Source: Takakia lepidozioides
Lineage: Eukaryota; Streptophyta; Takakiopsida; Takakiales; Takakiaceae
Direction of reading: 5' to 3'
Length of the DNA stretch: 64,000 nt
Assembly: GCA_030704615.1 (NCBI GenBank)
Contig: CM060733.1
Span: 60,948,001 to 61,012,000 of the forward strand
Below are positions 12,004-22,873 of the stretch, piece by piece. Position 1 is the first letter of the stretch. Each line of letters opens with the position of its first letter. The notes under the pieces are model-generated. The model was not told the origin of the DNA. It did no database searches and saw only the letters and a program-made list of their open reading frames with translations. A program made the translations under genes and the position numbers.

Positions 12004-12375
12004 ATGGGTTCGGGTGTGTTGCCTCCCCCTGCACCTGCGCATTTGGAGACTCAAGCTGCATCGATTGCCAAGTGGGCACGCTCACTGGGCGCATCAACCG
12101 AGCAAGTCGAGCGGATTGTCGGGTGCATGAATGAGGACTACCTCTTCTGTTTGAAGAGACCTGCTCGTGTGCGTTGGCCTGGATTTCCACAGCCCTCCAA
12201 CTTTCGTTACTTGTTTAGGCGCCATTGTGCAGAGATTTTGGGTTGGGTAGATCGCAAGGAGGAAGGAGACCCCCTTGGGTTCAGCGCAGAGGTCAACGAC
12301 ATTTTGAGGCTCGAGGTTTGGCCTGACTTCCAGACGTCTTCTGCCAGCCACGATGAGGCTCAAACAGCTGGCTAG
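12004..12375 (+). CDS. Upstream open frame inside the piggyBac-like element, function unknown
   Basis: This 123-residue frame starts at an ATG at 12004, has a Pro-rich start (VLPPPAPAH), then ASIAKWARSLGAS, VRWPGFPQPSNFRYLFRRHC and an acidic end. I do not recognise a family. It overlaps the transposase frame by 23 bases in a different phase. It may be a first exon or N-terminal part joined to the transposase by splicing (a GGTAATCG donor-like string occurs at 12381-12388), by an ancestral single-frame ORF broken by an indel, or it may be a separate accessory protein. The Trp, Arg and Cys-rich middle looks like real protein rather than random translation. Confidence 0.5.
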   Translation: MGSGVLPPPAPAHLETQAASIAKWARSLGASTEQVERIVGCMNEDYLFCLKRPARVRWPGFPQPSNFRYLFRRHCAEILGWVDRKEEGDPLGFSAEVNDILRLEVWPDFQTSSASHDEAQTAG

Positions 12376-14465
12376 GGAGAGAGGTAATCGTATTGAACCC
12401 TCTTTTGATTTCATGAGTGAGGAGATGGGCAATTCGACCTATTCCTTACGCAACTCTCAAAATCCGCTATGTGATCCTGCTGGTCACTCCCAAACTATGG
12501 AGGTCATAGGGATTTTGGGATCCACAGTGAAGGTGGCAATGGCTGAGCTGCACCTTCAGGATGTGGCATCGTCTAGCAATGCCAACGAATTTGGATATGA
12601 CACTGTGGTAGACAAGACATGGGACATCCTGAATGGTACAAAAAATTATACTGTCTCTTTTTTTGGTGTCCTTGGTGTTCATGTGGTATCCTCACAGTCA
12701 TGTGTTGTGTGTAATATTGATGATTCAATGTTGTGCACTATCCCTGAGCTCTTGGGGTTGGATTCTGAAGCTGAATTGCCTGAGGGGGAAGTAGATGATA
12801 GTGAATCAGATTCTGATTGTGACTATAATCCAGAAGATGATGACCTTGTTGACATCGACAATCCTGACTTGATGGACTACTGTGTTGACACGGGGAATCC
12901 AACGCGTGAGGTGGGATTATATGATTTGCCGCCCAATTGGGAGCAGTGGGGTCCTGCTGAGTTGTTTGGTGATGACATGTGGAACTCCTCTGCTACTGAA
13001 TTGCCAGACATTACATGGTTAGGTGGGGATTCGGGTCCTCGTTTGCCTTTTGGAGATTCAGCAAATCCAGTTGATTTTTTCAATTTGTTTTGGCCATTGT
13101 CGGTCATGCGCCGAATTTGCAGCATGACCAACTTGTATGCCAGGACAGAAAACCAGAATGGAAACCTGAAAGGAGGTAGATGGTGGTACCCTATCACCAT
13201 CCGTGAATTGAAGGCTTGGCTTGCTGTTCACATGCTCATGGGAATCAAAAAATTGCCTAGTACTAGATTGTATTGGAAAGCCAACAATGTCTTCTTCAAT
13301 TGCCCTTCCATCATGCGCATTATGTCCCGCAACCGATGGGAGGCAATTCTGAGGTGCCTCCCACCTTGTTGACAACAAGGATGTATGCATTATTGACACT
13401 GACCCTGTTTTTGATAAGTTAGCTAAAACCAGGTGGTTGCTACATGCACTAAATGGTTTGTATGCCACCTACATGAGCCCTGAGCAGAATTTGACTGTGG
13501 ATGAGCAAATGGTGAAGTACAAGGGCAAATATGCCCGAATCCAGCAATACCTAAGCAAGAAGCCTGTGCAGTGGGGTCTGAAGGTGTGGTGTTTGTGTGG
13601 TGCATGTTCCAAATATGTTCAGAAGTTAGAGGTTTACCTTGGGAAGGATGATGGGAATGATATGACCCATGGCAGTGGATATGGCGTGGTGACAAGGTTA
13701 CTAGAAGGATTTGAGGGTAAGGGCCATATTGTAACGATGGATAATTTTTTCAGTAGCCCCATCCTGTTCTATGATTTGGCAGCAAAACAGATCTATGCTA
13801 CTGGCACGGTAAAAACCTCCCGAGTGGGCTTTCCTACGTGCCTTGATTTGGGGAAGAAGGGTGAGAGAGGTAGGCTGGAATATCGTGTTCACATAAGTGA
13901 CAAAGTAGCCGCTATTGCCTGGATGGATGCCAAGTTGGTGACCATGATTTCCACTGCCATTTCCCCTGTCGGTCCTGATTGCTTCATACAAAGATGGCAC
14001 AAAGGGGCAAGACGTGATGTGCCTACCTCCCCTATTGTGGTTCATTACCAGCAGCATATGCGGGGAGTGGATGTTCAGGATCAGCTACGGGGTTACTACT
14101 CTATTCAGACCAGGGACCATAAATGGTGGCACCGCTTGTACTTTCATGGAGTTGACACTTCTTTGGTGAATGCTTACATATTGTACCTGGGTTTTATGAG
14201 GGGAAAGGGCCACATTCCTCTTAGCCACATGCTTTTCAATTTGGAGGTTGCAAAGGGACTAATTGTGGGGTGGGTTCCTCCCAGGAGAACAGTAATGTCA
14301 GGGGCAGATGTGCCCAACCCGGGGTCTGTGCATTTCTCCCTCAAGACTAGTAGGAGGAGGAAGTGTGTTCAGTGCGGTATGCGTCAAAGGTATTTTTGTC
14401 ACGCGTGTGGAGATGTGTATATGTGCTTTGGACGATGCTTTGTCAAGAGCCATAGCCTTCTCTGA
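12353..14465 (+). pseudogene. piggyBac-like transposase (DDE_Tnp_1_7), one frameshift
   Basis: The frame runs from an ATG at 12353 to a stop at 13372 and resumes in a different phase through 14465. The break is at a CTCCCACC string near 13358-13365, where deleting one C would give the expected continuation (L-H-L-V-D-N). An acidic segment (about 12760-12870) precedes the catalytic core. Three aspartates at the family's positions are present: TVDEQ (13500-13502), VTMDNFF (13740-13742) and RGVDVQDQ (14070-14072). The C-terminus has the Cys/His domain, with CVQCGMRQRYFCHACGD then CFGRC and a final H. The enzyme family excises and inserts DNA at TTAA through hairpin intermediates without leaving footprints. 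The single frameshift may be mutation or assembly error. Confidence 0.9.
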
Positions 14466-14897
14466 TTATAGATACTTCTATGTTCGGTAATTGATATGGT
14501 TGATTTCTTACTGCACTGATGTGGAGACCTTTGATGCCAAAGAGGGGGTATCCTCCTTACGACACTTTTTCTATGTAGTGGTGTTCTGTCTTTTTCTAAG
14601 CAGTGGTGTGTTTGGGGGTTGGTTTGTTGTTGGTAGCCATGAAACGTTTGTACTGAGGATCCAGCCGTAGAGAGTCGCTTGACAGTCCAAGGAGAGGTAT
14701 GATTTTGTGGTTGTGCAGTATTGGGGTTCACTGAGTCCTGATCTGAATGGTTTGTTTGCTACTCCAGCTTTTTGCCTTGGTGTTCATGTAGCTCCGAGGT
14801 CTTTGTTGCAACAATTTTGTGTTTCAATTAGGACTGAGTCCATTTTCTTTGTGTCTAGTATAATTATGTGGTAGTCCCCCAGTCAAGCGGGGGTGCG

Positions 14898-14948
14898 CAC
14901 AAGGGTGGAGACTCCTTCCCTCCCTAGGGAGGAGTCTCCCCCCTTGTG
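14898..14948. other. Long imperfect hairpin in the piggyBac-like element
   Basis: CACAAGGG (14898-14905) pairs with CCCTTGTG (14941-14948), one mismatch follows, GGAGACTCC (14907-14915) pairs with GGAGTCTCC (14931-14939), and TCCCT (14917-14921) pairs with AGGGA (14926-14930) around a 4-base loop. It lies 430 bp beyond the transposase stop and directly before the tRNA-like cassettes. Its role is unknown. It could be a 3' RNA-processing structure or a relic of nested insertion. Confidence 0.75.
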
Positions 14949-14952
14949 TTCA

Positions 14953-15004
14953 TGTGTGAGTTGCCAATTGGGGCAAGTTAGTGGGTTCAACTCCCACTCA
15001 CACA
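14953..15004 (+). other. 52-nt tRNA-like cassette, copy 1 (no anticodon arm)
   Basis: TGTGTGA at the start pairs with TCACACA at the end, like a 7-bp acceptor stem. TTGCC and GGCAA form a D-arm-like hairpin. GTGGG-TTCAACT-CCCAC is a canonical 5-bp stem with a 7-base T loop, and contains a B-box-like GGTTCAACTCC. There is no anticodon arm and no room for one. Either it is a Pol III-promoter-bearing mini-tRNA relic or a structural element. Confidence 0.55.
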
Positions 15005-15086
15005 ATTCGGCGTGTAAATGTGGGTTCATCTCTAGTTTTTCTGAGTCTGATTTGATGCTAGTGTTGGCCACATGTTGGTCTTTCTT

Positions 15087-15138
15087 TGTGTGAGCTGCCA
15101 GTTGGGGCATGCCACTGGGTTCAATTCCCACTCACACA
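15087..15138 (+). other. 52-nt tRNA-like cassette, copy 2 (no anticodon arm)
   Basis: Same length and layout as copy 1, starting 134 bases downstream: TGTGTGA/TCACACA terminal stem, a TGCC/GGCA D-like arm and a TGGG-TTCAATT-CCCA T-like arm. The outermost T-stem pair is lost (C opposite C). Most differences from copy 1 lie in the stems, some of which remain paired. Confidence 0.55.
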
Positions 15139-15518
15139 TTTTGACCCCCCTTACTTTGACCAGGTGTAAATCAGAAAATATGAATCCATTTTTTGCATTC
15201 TATGGCTCATCAGAATGCTAATGTGCTGGACAACACTTGTAAGCAGGATGAGATCCTGCAGATTTCATCCCGTCAGTGAAAATTGCAAATTCCTCCAATT
15301 TCCCTTATTGTTTTGGGAGGGGCCCAAAAAATGGGCCCCACACTCAAGGGTGGCGTTTCTCGGATTTTCGCCTGATTGGCCTGCAAATTTACCGGTGTTT
15401 GGAAGGGGTAGGTATGAGCATAATGTCCGGTCAATTTTCCCAAAACTTTTTTTTCGCTGAGATATTCTCATTTTTCTGAGCTGGGGTCCACTTTTTTCAA
15501 AAAGTCAACATTGGGCAC

Positions 15519-15532
15519 TGGGCGCTTAAGGG
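15519..15532 (-). repeat. Right terminal inverted repeat of the piggyBac-like element
   Basis: Read on the minus strand this is CCCTTAAGCGCCCA, followed outward by TTAA at 15533-15536. Confidence 0.92.
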
Positions 15533-15536
15533 TTAA

Positions 15537-17872
15537 AAGAAACGCAGATTGCAAGTCTGCGCGATGGCAGCTGCTCCATCATTGCTCTCTGTACGAGTTC
15601 TATCTCTCTCTCTCTCCCTTGCACGGCACACAAGCTGCACGTTGGCATGCAGTGGATGGATGAGCGCTTCCGTAACGGACGAACATCTATTCATCTGCGT
15701 AGCATAACCCTAAAAAGTGACCGGCATTGAAAGGTCATAAATGGGGAAAGTAAGTTGCAGGTTCAAACCCCGCTCCTTGTCTGCGCAGAGGGAACAGAGC
15801 GATTAAGTGCGGCCCGATTCATACTGACACCACTAATGGGCCCCCGCCACCACCCCGTTTATGGGGTTTGTACGCTTTGGGACCTGGATTCAATGAGGGA
15901 AACTTCCGCCACGTCATGTTTTGTTTGCAGGCATTAATGGGCGACCCCGCCCAAGGGGTGGGGACAAAACCCAATTGGGACATGAATGACTGGTTTTATT
16001 ATTTATTATTCCGGCCCAACGAGTCACGACCCCACCTCCCTCTCTCTGCATGGACAATTATTTATGTCCCCCCCATTTATGGGACCCCGATTGTGACGCC
16101 ACATGGGAGCAGCACTTGATGGAACCCAAATTGGGACAGCCCCGGTGCCATGTCAGACATGTCGGCGGGAAACGGGCCCCGTCAGCACACTTGAGGTGCC
16201 CAAAATCCAGCATGGTTTCTAGTCTTTACTGCTCTTCAATATGCGCGGGTACGGTAATAATACTTTTAGGTCACCGAGAATATATTTGAGAATATTCATA
16301 CTTTGATGAGACTGGATTGATACGCATCCGTCCATGCATCCAGTCATCGCTGCCAGGGAAACCGTCTGAACCCGGTCGCCAGGAAGGTGGGCAGTTAGTG
16401 AGTAGCTAGTGAGATCTGAACTGACTAGTGCATGAATCTGTGGAGGCAGTTCTGCATTGAAGGCTCTACCTACTAATCCGATTTTGTCTCACTAATCCGA
16501 TCCTGTCGCACTCTGTTAGTGACTTGAGGGGGTGTATTAGTGACTAGATCCTGAGGAGGTGAACAACTAGGATCGTATTAACGTATTAACGCTGAAATCA
16601 TTAAACCCAGGGTGGCGGTAACCGGAGGGGGCCGGTGGTAGCCGCCAGATGCCCGGCTGGTGCCGGTAGGAGCGTAACGACTAACGACTAACGACCTTCT
16701 GACTGATGATCCATCCCAAGCTTCATGAAATGCTCCTCTCCTTCTCTCCCTTTCCTTCTTCCTTATTCTTTAGATCTTTCTTCCTTATTAGCAGCAGTCG
16801 GTACTTACATGGAATCTGCCTATTGCTTGAGCATTGGTGAATCAAGCTCGGGCCAATTGACTTTATGGAGCTTTTTGACATCAATTTCTCGTGGGTTTTA
16901 GACTTCCTCTACCAGCTGGTGTCACTTTGACATGTTTATGGCGTGATCTGCAGCAGCAGTGACTCAAATGCCAAGGAGAACCAGCGGTTCAACCTCCACT
17001 TGAGTTCAGTAAATTATGAAACATCTGCTGATCACACCCACACCGGAGGTCTGGAGATCGTACACACATGTAAACACATTGGTGAGTAAAAGGAGCACTC
17101 GCGTTGTCTTTTGGCTCAGCTGTGTTTTATGGGTGGGTTCAATATCATATCCAGCCATCATGCTCGCTCATAACTGCGTTCGTTAACTAATAACATTTCG
17201 CCGGCATAGTATTTCCACCAAGCAATTTTGTCGCGATCAATAACTCGGTTTCAAATGAAGAATCAAACCTGTTGTTTACTTCAGAGTCATTTGCTGAGCT
17301 GCCAGTATGGGTCGCGCCACTCCCACTAATATTCCATGCAATTTTCAGATCCACACTTGATGGTGGCAGTGGTAACTTAATTCCATGGCAAAACGAACCC
17401 AATTCCGTAGGACTGGAGTACTTACTGAAAATTGTAAAGAGTGAAAGCCATGCATAACTTACTGGGTTAGTCACTCCAAGTCCTGCCACCAGCTGACACT
17501 CCTTTTGTTCAGAAATAATAATTCCACCAATAGTCATGTTCCACCCCATCCAGTGCCAAGAGCAGTAAGAGCTCTTTAAGGAGGGTCTTAAACCCAGGGC
17601 AACGAGCCACCTGCATAGAGTACTAACTGCCTCTAAGCAGCCCCCATGGATTGAGTCTCAAGCATCTTTGGGCCCGTTGTTGGCTACCGTACTCTGAGAT
17701 GGCAGACTGTCGATCACAGGCATTCAAGATGAAGTGGTTCAGCCCACGCTTGCAAACTGTATTGTATGGGAGTGTATAATTGGCCATCATTGGACACTTC
17801 AATCGTTCTACAATCAACCCCTCCAGCCTGTTTTGCATCCATCAACAAATACTTGGGCATTTCCACAAATGT
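15537..17872. other. Right flank of the piggyBac-like element; no gene
   Basis: A (TC)n run occurs near 15602-15618. A string TTGCAGGTTCAAACCCCGC at 15754-15772 contains a perfect-looking B box and may mark another SINE scrap. From 15830 to 16170 there are several short CCCC/GGGG palindromes. Open frames here are short and overlap each other. Nothing further was recognised up to the SINE at 17873. Confidence 0.35.
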
Positions 17873-18110
17873 TTAAAAAAAAAAAGGAAACCTGGGAGCG
17901 ACAGCCCACAATTCAGGCCCTTGAGGAGGGGGAAAAATTAACCCCCTTTCAGATAAGCCATTAAGGCACACAGGTGGGAAACGTCACCACCAGACCAGCC
18001 GGTCACGAACAATCCACACACCAGGCAGGGCAGCGGGTTTGAACCCCGAACCACCAGGGCGACACACCGTGCACTTACCAGCTGAGCTACCAGCTGATGT
18101 GCACACATTT
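17873..18110 (-). mobile_element. tRNA-derived SINE, copy 2 (full-length-looking)
   Basis: On the minus strand the head carries an A box TAGCTCAGCTGG and, about 40 bases on, a B box GGTTCAAACCC, inside a recognisable tRNA-like context. The body continues to GGGCTGTCGCTCCCAGG and a T-rich/A-rich tail that appears on the plus strand as an A run at 17875-17885. It shares head and body with the copy at 24000-24230 and body with 10741-10912. SINEs depend on LINE machinery for mobility. Confidence 0.8.
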
Positions 18111-18257
18111 GGCTGGACGGCCTTGGGGCTCTCTGTTCTCAATTATTATAGACTAAAATTCAATCATTTATAATTTTCAACAATTTTCTTTCTTATTTCC
18201 TCAACTGGAAGTCCAAACTCCACCAGAACAAAACAAAGAAAACTCACAAATATATGC

Positions 18258-18412
18258 ATAACGGGGCTGTCGCCCGGTGGAAGACATCCTGCGCGTGTCC
18301 CCGAAGGTCAACAGTTCAATACCCTATGGTACTGACTCTGTCTGCATTCTGGCTCTGGCTCGTGTTTGCTGTTTTCCCCCATCCTTGGGAAATAAAAACA
18401 CGTATGGGTTTC
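18258..18412 (+). mobile_element. Second SINE-like element, different family
   Basis: The plus strand reads ACGGGGCTGTCGCCCGGTGGAA, then GTCAACAGTTCAATACCC (B-box-like), then a C/T-rich body ending CCATCCTTGGGAAATAAAAACA. Length, B box position and A-rich end fit a short plant SINE, but I see no second copy in the window to prove it. Confidence 0.4.
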
Positions 18413-21400
18413 ACATGCTTTGCTAATTTCACAAATAATCATGAATCACATGTGTCTTCAATTAATCTTGTAAGAATTGCTTGGACTATGTTTTTATTGG
18501 CTCCTCTTTATTCTAAAGACAGGCCCCGCATGTATCAAAAATCCATGATGTGCCTTCTCCAGGTAACACATCCCTCGACATCTCTCTTATTTGAAAAATA
18601 AATGGATGAATTTTCAAGAGGTTTATTTTGGATGAAAGTACTTCCAACTACCTTATTCACAAGGAGGAGCCAAATGCCACTAGCCGCTTGGGACATATTT
18701 TCCCCTTTATTTAAATGGCTGTGTTTGGGTATGTTTGGGTATCAGTCATTGCAGTATGTGGGGATAGTATGGTGGGGGGCGGCTGTGTAACTGCCAGCAA
18801 GATGATATGCTAAGCAAGCCATCAGATCCCTTACAGCTCTCATCTCTAACAAGCGAAAACCACAACAAGTTCACGCATAAGGTCTAGGTTATAGGTGCTA
18901 CGGCTCCTCTATCCCTATAGGCCCCCACTCCCAAAGGGGCAGAAGTGGCTCTTAGTTACGCCTGCTCTTGCCGGAGTCTTCTCTCTCTTTCATTTCTGTC
19001 TATAAAATATATTTAGTATTGTGCACAAGTTTTGTTTGAATTCTAATAATGATTGATTTTATTTTTATTTTTATAGATTTTTTTAAAAAAAGTATTTGCT
19101 TTATTTTTGAAATTTATCAGTATGTCATGCCTTCTGGCGGGCTTTTGTGGGTTTTAATTTTTTCTCACACAACTTGAAAGAAAATGATATTATTTCTCCA
19201 AAAACAAATATTACATGTATTAGTCTATCAAAAATACCTTTTAATTCTGTACAGGTGAATTTTCAAAATATTTCGGAATGTAATATATCAAGCCATTAAA
19301 AAACAAAATCTCAAAGTTCTAGATAAGTTAAAACTAAGTGAGTTCTTCCAAAGTCTGTACGAAATTGTTGGTATATTATTTATCTAATTGCAATATCAAA
19401 ATCACTTGCGCAGATAAATCCTGAGGCATATCATTGTAAAGTTGGTCTGATACTCAACTGTAGATATTAGTTCAATGACATGTCAATATGAGATTAAAGA
19501 ATGAAAATTAGAAATCAACAGCCGTTATCTTTTCACTTCCTTGACTCACAATATTTTACGACATCTCCACTATTGTAGCTTGATGTACCTATATGTAAGT
19601 CAAAGACTTAGTTAGATGTATTTTTATTATCACATTTCTAAGAGTTATAATACTAATTAAAATTATTGAAGGGAAAAAAATTCAAACCCTTAGTGTGCCC
19701 CAAGGCTGCCATAAGGCTCCAAAGGGCTTCCTCCCCTTTCTCCAATATATATATATATACTAATTACAAAATTATCCCACTACATTGATCACAAGTATCT
19801 TTCTAATCACTAATGTGATTCGACTGTTTTAACTTACCATTACACAACTTCCATGTTAGTTTCAAATAATATATTTGAACACTCAAACTTATTGTACTAA
19901 TTAGCCACCAAGTTGATAAGTTGGTATATGAAGAAGCGTTCGATTTTCTTTCCATTGTTTCTTATTTTCTCTAGATCAAAATCAAATAAAAAAATGGCAT
20001 GAAGAATTGTTGTAAGATGTTTATTGAAGTCATAGAAGCTTATATTAAAGAGTAAGATTTTAAGATACTTCAACAATCCACCAAGGAACAAGTGACACCA
20101 TCAGCCCGGATGATTTGAGTGCGTGTTATGAAACACATCAATGAATCACATAGGATGATGGTGTGAAATCGTCATGGACGGATTATGCGAATATCTTGAG
20201 TTCCCTCGGTGTAACTGACATGAAGTAACTCACTATGCCTGCATAATCCTCACAGCTTCAAATGACAACATCTTCGTTGTTGATTACATGAGCATAAAAA
20301 AAACATTACTCCGACCAATGACAAATGGCACTGCTGAGGTAATATAACAGTAAGGCAGTCGGCTAGAGAACCAGGACGATGATGAAGTCCGCTTTTCAAA
20401 CCACGCGTGATCGCGCGACAGATCTCTGCATGCACCACCATTGAAAACCACAACGAACAGAGTGCATCCCGATTTCAATGAACCACGATGGTGCTGTCAG
20501 TTCGTCAAGGAAGGAATTTGAAAGCCACCAAAATTACTTCAATCCATTTGAAGAGAGGTTTTCACAATCCGCCCAATCGTAAAATTTCTTCTCTTTAAAT
20601 ATTATGAAATAATTTTGGAAGTCTCGACAGTGCGTTTTGCACCACCTGACAGCATCTTTGGTCGGATTTAGTATACAACAAACTCCTCCAGTTTTCAAAG
20701 CCATTTATAGCAGGGTTGCGCTGCGACAAACTGGCCATGTGGCAATTTTGTATTTTTGCTTCATACTCGTCTTTTAGAAGACGTGACAACGGCGCATAGC
20801 TGGAGGCACATAGATTTCGGAAGTCAGTTTATTAGGGTGAGTTTTGAGCTACGAAAACACTTTACTGATCTTTTGAGTCCCCACCACCCACCCAGACCTT
20901 CTTCCGTGGAGTCTGTTTTGGTGTGATAGCTGCATTCCCCTGAGTTCATGACAGATTCTGATATACTAGAAATTTGTTGAGCATTGATTTTGTGATGATG
21001 CTTTTCTTTGAAGTGCCAAATATCTCCTGTTCCACCCAAAAACCCAATAATAATATTAAGATGAAGCTCATTATTGATTTAGGTGTAGATGGTAACAGCG
21101 CATTGTTAGAGATTTGAGGTATAGTTTCTAATAGTGACCCAACCTATGTATTAGATTAGGACGTGGCAACATCACAGTTGGAGGAGATATGTGGGAACAC
21201 AGTATTGGCGCAGTCACTTCTCAGACAGGAATGCGATCACTATAGGCCCCACGAGATCTTCTCGCCAAAATCCAATGACTCCACTTGAGTGATTCTTCCT
21301 TCCTTGCCTCGAAAAGGTCGAGTTAGTGGATGGTGCTTTCAAATGTTTGTGAACAACGATCTTAAAATTCAGCAAAAATTGAGTACTAGAATATTTTAGT

Positions 21401-22372
21401 GTTTGACAATTTGGCCCATAATATATGAAAATTGCATACAAGCTATTGCCCACTTTATCATTAACATGTAAAGGCCAACCCAACCCATGTATTGGGTTAG
21501 GTAGCAGCCTTGAGGCTACATGAAGTAGTTGGAGAAATGAAAGTGGCTAAATCTATCCTTACCAAGGACTAATGCTTGATTCGATTGCGATAGTTGGAAC
21601 AATTTGCAATCCCCTGGGATCACATGATAATCTCAATAGTGATTTGTGTAGTTTTGAGCATCTGCGATTGCAAAATAAATAAAATATTGGTAAACACCAC
21701 AGATCTCACAAATATTTTATACCTCGAACAATGATCGCATATATTCGCGGTTTGAAAAAAGTTATAAAATCAGTTCTTGCAAAGACAAAATTAATCTAAA
21801 ATTAGAGTTTTTATTTTTATTTTTATTTATTGTAGTGAACACACACAAGAGAAGGAGAGAGAAGAATGAGATGAAAACTTGTCAGTTTGCTCATCATTCA
21901 AATTTTATCTATAATATTTTTGCGTTGCAAAGGGAAAAATCGAGCAGATATGACTTAATTACAAATTGAATTAAGGATGTTGAAATGAAAAGTTTGAACA
22001 AATGTGAAGATCAAAACTGTATTGATTGAACAAAATTGCAATGATTTCGAAATATCTTCAATACAGTTGTTTGAAGTCATGCTCCCTTCTTGCATAATCC
22101 GATCTCCAACAATTGACAGTAACCTCGTGGTGTATTTTTTGGTTTCTATATCCTTCGTTTAGAGATTCATTATTCTTTTGAGGAACACCAACGATTAACA
22201 TCGCGCGATCACGCGTGTTTTTCTAAGAGCTGACCTGTTCTGATGTCCATCATTACACACCAAAATGGTGTTATGAGGAGGCAGAATGTTAGCAATTGAA
22301 CGTCAATCTCAAGCGTCATTCTCGTCGTTTTCATGTGGATGGGAAAACAAAGAAGGAACACCGTCACAAACA
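18413..22372. other. AT-rich interval without recognised genes
   Basis: No coding family was recognised. Positions 20402-20418 and 22201-22217 form a perfect 17-bp inverted repeat (TCGCGCGATCACGCGTG on the plus strand at 22201) 1.8 kb apart. Its CG richness stands out from the AT-rich surroundings. Confidence 0.4.
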
Positions 22373-22873
22373 ATCTGTGCAAACAATTTCAACAATCATA
22401 TGTACTTCAAAGTGTTTGATACTGCCTATGTTCATGTAGCTGATTTCTATATGAGTCTTTTTGCTATTCCCATGCCAACAACATCAGGTCCACTGAGACT
22501 GCCATATTCCGAATTCGGTATCAGGCACCACCTACATGAAACCATCAGCTAAGAATGAAATCTCCAGTTCATTCAATCCCAGTCCGGAGAAATATCTCAA
22601 GCTGCTGGCCGACTACTTGTGGGTTAGGGTGTTTCTTTGGAGTCGCATACAATGAATCGAAGATCTAGTTCTAAGTTGACATGCAGCTGATAGTTTTATA
22701 TTGGTCATTGATGGTGGGCCGTTGCTGATACGAGAGTCTAAATATGATAGTCTCTGGGGACCTGATACTGTTCGCATGAGAATAGCAAAACGACTATTAT
22801 ACAATTCAACTACATGAACAACAATAGCATCAAACACCTTGTAGTAAATATGATTGTTGACATTGTTTGTGAC
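22373..22873. repeat. Inverted repeat, ~150-bp arms, 200-bp spacer
   Basis: Arm 1 (22373-22524) and the reverse complement of arm 2 (22725-22873) share GTCACAAACAAT, TCAACAATCATAT, GTTTGAT, GTTCATGTAG, TTTTGCTATT, TCAGGTCC and GTATCAG in the same order. Most bases match by eye. Translated arms also resemble each other, so this may be a duplicated and inverted piece of a former coding sequence. A transcript could fold back on itself. Confidence 0.7.

Larger units (their letters stand above)
11375..15536 (+). mobile_element. Complete piggyBac-like transposon with TTAA target duplications
   Basis: The left end is TTAA (11375-11378) followed by CCCTTAAGCACCCA from 11379. The right end read inward on the minus strand is TTAA (15533-15536) followed by CCCTTAAGCGCCCA from 15532. 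The first 14 terminal bases match at 13 positions, and TTAA duplication with a CCC-starting terminus is the hallmark of the piggyBac superfamily. The element body is 4154 bp (11379-15532). Inside are an upstream open frame (12004-12375), the transposase (12353-14465), a long hairpin (14898-14948) and two tRNA-like cassettes (14953-15004, 15087-15138). Nearly matched termini and an almost intact transposase suggest fairly recent insertion. The one frameshift makes this copy non-autonomous unless it is a sequencing error. Confidence 0.92.
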
